The notes under the pieces are model-generated. The model was not told the origin of the DNA. It made no database searches and was given only the letters and a program-made list of their open reading frames with translations. Made by a program: the position numbers and the translations under genes. Of a stretch of DNA of 35,970 bases, positions 34,723 through 35,970 are shown one piece after another. Position 1 is the stretch's first letter. Each line of letters starts with the position of its first letter. Origin of the DNA: DASYSL01 sp036003365 (GTDB taxonomy: Bacteria; Eisenbacteria; RBG-16-71-46; DASYSL01); the NCBI GenBank assembly GCA_036003365.1, contig DASYSL010000042.1, positions 1 to 35,970 on the forward strand. The letters run 5' to 3'.

Positions 34723-35970
34723 GTGCGTGCCCCTGCGATGATGCTCTCGCTTGCCTTTTCTTCCGTTGCGATCCTGAGCGCACCCGCTCCGGGCTTCGCC
34801 GCCGACGCTCCGCCCGACACGGCCGGCTATTCGGTCCCGGTGCGCAGCGTTCCCCTCGCCGTCACCGAGGCTCTTGGCGCCAACGTGATCGTGAATCTTT
34901 TCGATCAGGCCACGCACGCGCACCCGGAGGAATTCAAGGTCACCTGGGAGTCGGTTTGGAACAACATCCAGGAAAGCTTCGAGTGGGACGACAACCATTT
35001 CAGCACGAACCAGTTCGCGCATCCCTATCACGGCAACATCGCTTTCAATGCCGGCCGCTCGAACGGTCTCAGCTATTACGAGTCCATGCCGCTGGCAGCC
35101 GTGGGCAGCCTCACCTGGGAGTACGCGGGCGAGGTGAATCGACCTTCGTTCAACGACTTCATCAACACCACCGTGGGTGGCATCGCGATCGGCGAGATCT
35201 TCCACCGCACGGCGGCGACGATTCGCGATAACCGGGCGACCGGAGCGCGCCGGGTCTGGCTCGAGACCGCCGGCTTCCTCGTCGATCCGGTGGGCGGTTT
35301 CAACCGGCTGTTCCGGGGCGAGATCGGACGCGTCTACGCCAACCCGCAGGAGCGCGACCCGAACGGGCTCTCCGTGTGGCTGCGCTTCGGCGCGCGCTCG
35401 CGCGGCGACGAGAACTTCCGCTTCGGCTCCGAGCAGACCGGCAGCGTCACCGACCTGCGCATTCTCTACGGCGATCCGTTCAACGAGATCAAGAAGCCGT
35501 TCGAGACCTATTCCTTCCGCATCGAGGCGGCCAGCGCCGATTCCGGCTTCCTGAACGGCGTGCGTGGCGAGGGCGCCATCGTGGAGCTCGGACACACCGA
35601 AGAGAAGCCGGTGATGCACAAGTACATGCTCACCCAGTGCTTCGACTTCTTCGACAACGCCGCCTACCAGTACGGTGGCCAGAGCGTGCAGGCGCGCTGG
35701 CTCAAGCGCTGGAAGAAGACCGATCAGTCGAGCCTGTCCACCATCGTGGGCGCCCAGGGCATTCTCCTCGGCGCCGTGAACTCCGAGCATGTGGGCCTGA
35801 CGCAGCGCACCTACGATTACGGTCCCGGACTCGGCACCGACGTGATCCTGATGTGGATGCGGCACAACTACCCGCTGCTCCGTGGCGAGTACTCGATCGT
35901 GTGGCTCGACACCAAGGCGGGCGACAACGCGAGCCACTGGCTGCACCGCGGCGATCTCGAAGCCACGTAC
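34723..35970 (+). CDS. DUF3943 outer-envelope protein, 5' part (runs off the window)
   Basis: The frame is open for 416 codons to the window end with no stop. Signal peptide SLAFSSVAILSAPAPGFAA. The DUF3943 signature is strong: SVWNNIQESFEWDDNHFSTN, then NQFAHPYHGNIAFNAGRSNG at about 96-115, then SFNDFINTTVGGIAIGEIFH. Members are uncharacterised envelope proteins that look barrel-like. GTG 34723 is chosen because the promoter -10 lies 8 nt upstream and no ribosome-binding site is present; ATG 34738 or 34741 would also leave a usable signal peptide. Confidence 0.88.
   Translation, partial: MRAPAMMLSLAFSSVAILSAPAPGFAADAPPDTAGYSVPVRSVPLAVTEALGANVIVNLFDQATHAHPEEFKVTWESVWNNIQESFEWDDNHFSTNQFAHPYHGNIAFNAGRSNGLSYYESMPLAAVGSLTWEYAGEVNRPSFNDFINTTVGGIAIGEIFHRTAATIRDNRATGARRVWLETAGFLVDPVGGFNRLFRGEIGRVYANPQERDPNGLSVWLRFGARSRGDENFRFGSEQTGSVTDLRILYGDPFNEIKKPFETYSFRIEAASADSGFLNGVRGEGAIVELGHTEEKPVMHKYMLTQCFDFFDNAAYQYGGQSVQARWLKRWKKTDQSSLSTIVGAQGILLGAVNSEHVGLTQRTYDYGPGLGTDVILMWMRHNYPLLRGEYSIVWLDTKAGDNASHWLHRGDLEATY

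Overview
The window is GC-rich and densely coding, from a diderm (Gram-negative-type) bacterium. A PorV/PorQ-type outer-membrane barrel, secreted proteins with FlgD-like/type-9-like C-terminal modules, and very large Ser/Thr-kinase and TPR signalling proteins suggest an uncultured FCB-type lineage such as Candidatus Eisenbacteria, or less likely a myxobacterium-like group. This placement is inferred from gene content only. No tRNA, rRNA, CRISPR array or transposase was recognised.

Layout. 1-1323: two intact (one cut by the window edge) and one decayed copy of a small Cys-rich secreted protein, with two copies of a hairpin repeat (family A) between them. 1405-9344 (+): signalling block with a Ser/Thr kinase-cyclase-like-ATPase-TPR protein, a soluble hybrid histidine kinase (GAF-PAS-HisKA-HATPase-REC-REC-HPt), and an overlapping response regulator fused to an RsbW-like ATPase domain. 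9371-9534: two hairpins and four tandem GC palindromes (family B) between convergent genes. 9551-20440 (-): eight tightly packed genes that read as one operon: Ig-repeat protein with sorting-type C-terminus, PorV-like barrel, 1035-residue TPR protein, ExbB/TolQ, two ExbD/TolR, TonB, and a periplasmic FlgD-Ig protein. 20441-21023: the largest non-coding gap. 21024-24919: alpha/beta hydrolase (+) facing a VOC-MFS-ion channel operon (-). 25113-28223: large secreted Calx-beta protein with its own promoter and terminator, followed by a family A array. 28536-30032: MerR regulator, a divergent Cys-Cys protein, and an XRE regulator with two small membrane proteins. 30159-35970: EamA transporter, an acyl-carrier-like protein without its serine coupled to a barrel-like protein, a TauE permease coupled to a beta-lactamase-fold protein, a VOC protein, and the start of a DUF3943 protein.

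The best candidate for an undescribed system is the eight-gene operon. It couples one ExbB, two ExbD and a TonB (a proton-motive-force motor) to a giant periplasmic TPR protein, a PorV-like barrel and three proteins that share a FlgD-like Ig module. Its composition recalls both the AglRQS-Glt gliding machinery and type 9 secretion, but matches neither exactly. Secondary points of interest are two dispersed palindromic repeat families, a set of apparently leaderless genes with -10-like boxes just upstream of the start codon, and the Ser-less carrier protein.
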